Below are positions 5,831 to 6,062 of a DNA stretch of 6,062 bases, one piece after another (within the stretch, counting starts at the first letter, position 1; every line of letters starts with the position of its first letter). The notes beneath the pieces are model-generated. The model was not told the origin of the DNA. It ran no database searches and worked only from the letters and a program-made list of their open reading frames with translations. The DNA comes from CAZMVU01 sp964569295 (GTDB taxonomy: Bacteria; Hydrogenedentota; Hydrogenedentia; Hydrogenedentales; JAGMZX01). The stretch is taken from NCBI GenBank assembly GCA_964569295.1, contig CAZMVU010000254.1, positions 1 to 6,062 on the forward strand, given 5' to 3'. Made by a program: the position numbers and the translations under genes.

Positions 5831-5860
5831 TTGCACCCCCCGCCCCCCATCTGGTAGACT
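5831..5860 (+). promoter_or_regulatory. Predicted tRNA-Pro promoter
   Basis: TTGCAC (5831-5836) and TAGACT (5855-5860) are 18 bp apart. TGG directly before the -10 box makes an extended -10 element. The start would fall near 5867, about 20 nt before the mature tRNA, so the tRNA can be made independently of the MerR gene. The spacer is C-rich. Confidence 0.45.
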
Positions 5861-5867
5861 CTGCAAC

Positions 5868-5881
5868 GCTGTGCACACAGC
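5868..5881 (+). repeat. Inverted repeat just upstream of tRNA-Pro
   Basis: GCTGTG-CA-CACAGC is a perfect 6-bp inverted repeat with a 2-bp spacer, ending 4 bp before the mature tRNA. It sits at the predicted transcription start. The 2-nt gap is too small for a stable RNA hairpin without opening a pair, so a DNA-level protein site or chance is as likely. Confidence 0.4.
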
Positions 5882-5885
5882 ATGT

Positions 5886-5963
5886 CGGGACGTAGCGCAG
5901 TCCGGTTAGCGCACTACACTGGGGGTGTAGGGGTCGCCGGTTCAAATCCGGCCGTCCCGACCA
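5886..5963 (+). tRNA. tRNA-Pro(GGG), CCA encoded
   Basis: A complete cloverleaf is seen. The 7-bp acceptor stem is 5886-5892 with 5953-5959, beginning with C1-G72. The D stem is GCGC/GCGC (5895-5898, 5909-5912). The anticodon stem is CTACA/TGTAG, with loop CTGGGGG at 5919-5925 and anticodon GGG at 5921-5923. The variable loop is GGGTC. The T stem is GCCGG/CCGGC with loop TTCAAAT. The discriminator is A (5960) and CCA is encoded (5961-5963). C1-G72, A73 and a GG in the anticodon with G37 are the recognised bacterial proline identity features. It reads CCC and CCU codons. It has its own predicted promoter and a terminator 16 bp downstream. No integrase gene or duplicated 3' end is visible in the window. 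Confidence 0.97.
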
Positions 5964-5979
5964 GTTCAACCAATGCCCG

Positions 5980-6009
5980 CCCTCCGGCCCTCGCCCGGAG
6001 GGTTTTCTT
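5980..6009 (+). terminator. Intrinsic terminator of tRNA-Pro
   Basis: A perfect 8-bp stem (CCCTCCGG 5980-5987 with CCGGAGGG 5995-6002) with a 7-nt loop is followed at once by TTTTCTT (6003-6009). It begins 16 bp after the tRNA CCA end, so it closes the tRNA (or MerR-tRNA) transcript. The remaining bases to 6062 show no recognisable feature. Confidence 0.9.
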
Positions 6010-6062
6010 AGGGCGCAGTTCTTGTACTACCGCGCTGTTGGTGAAAAAGTGAAGCAAAAAGG

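Noticed and set aside
5886..5963. tRNA-Pro as an integration site of a mobile element
   Set aside because: No integrase gene and no duplicate of the tRNA 3' end is present in the window, and the tRNA has its own terminator directly downstream.

Overview
The window is GC-rich, gene-dense bacterial DNA. No plasmid, phage, transposon or CRISPR structure is visible. The organism is probably an environmental Gram-negative-type bacterium. A secreted protein with a Glu-Gly dipeptide linker, large secreted beta-sandwich domains, a Gfo/Idh/MocA dehydrogenase and a sodium:solute symporter together resemble the gene content of Hydrogenedentota, Lentisphaerota and Planctomycetota-like lineages. That placement is an inference from gene style, not a phylogenetic result.

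Layout. On the minus strand, 1-559 is the 5' part of a secreted protein gene (signal peptide, beta-rich domain, seven Glu-Gly units) that runs off the left edge. It has its own predicted promoter at 641-669, bracketed by a 14-bp direct repeat. Upstream on the same strand, 877-2118 encodes a Gfo/Idh/MocA-family NAD(P)-dependent oxidoreductase that ends in a strong hairpin (797-838). Divergent from it, 2275-2739 (+) encodes a small four-helix DoxX-family membrane protein. After a 360-bp non-coding stretch with a good promoter at its end, 3100-5268 (+) encodes a 722-aa sodium:solute symporter (SSS/SSF family). Then come a small MerR-type regulator (5469-5813), a tRNA-Pro(GGG) gene with encoded CCA (5886-5963) and an intrinsic terminator (5980-6009). 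The last ~50 bases hold nothing I can identify.

The most unusual item is the symporter. The loop between membrane helices 6 and 7, short in ordinary family members, carries about 205 extra residues made of Kre9/KNH-like beta-sandwich repeats. By established SSS topology this loop lies outside the cytoplasm. The repeats are out of phase: the C-terminal half of one, one complete repeat, then the N-terminal half of another. The two halves add up to almost exactly one repeat, which suggests they may close on each other to give two folded domains whose ends return to the membrane side by side.

How the genes may work together. Uptake of a small organic solute by the symporter and its oxidation by the dehydrogenase would be a sensible pair, but the two lie on opposite strands under separate signals, so a shared pathway is only suggested. 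The MerR gene beside tRNA-Pro resembles an arrangement I recall from several proteobacterial groups and is probably housekeeping context unrelated to the transporter.
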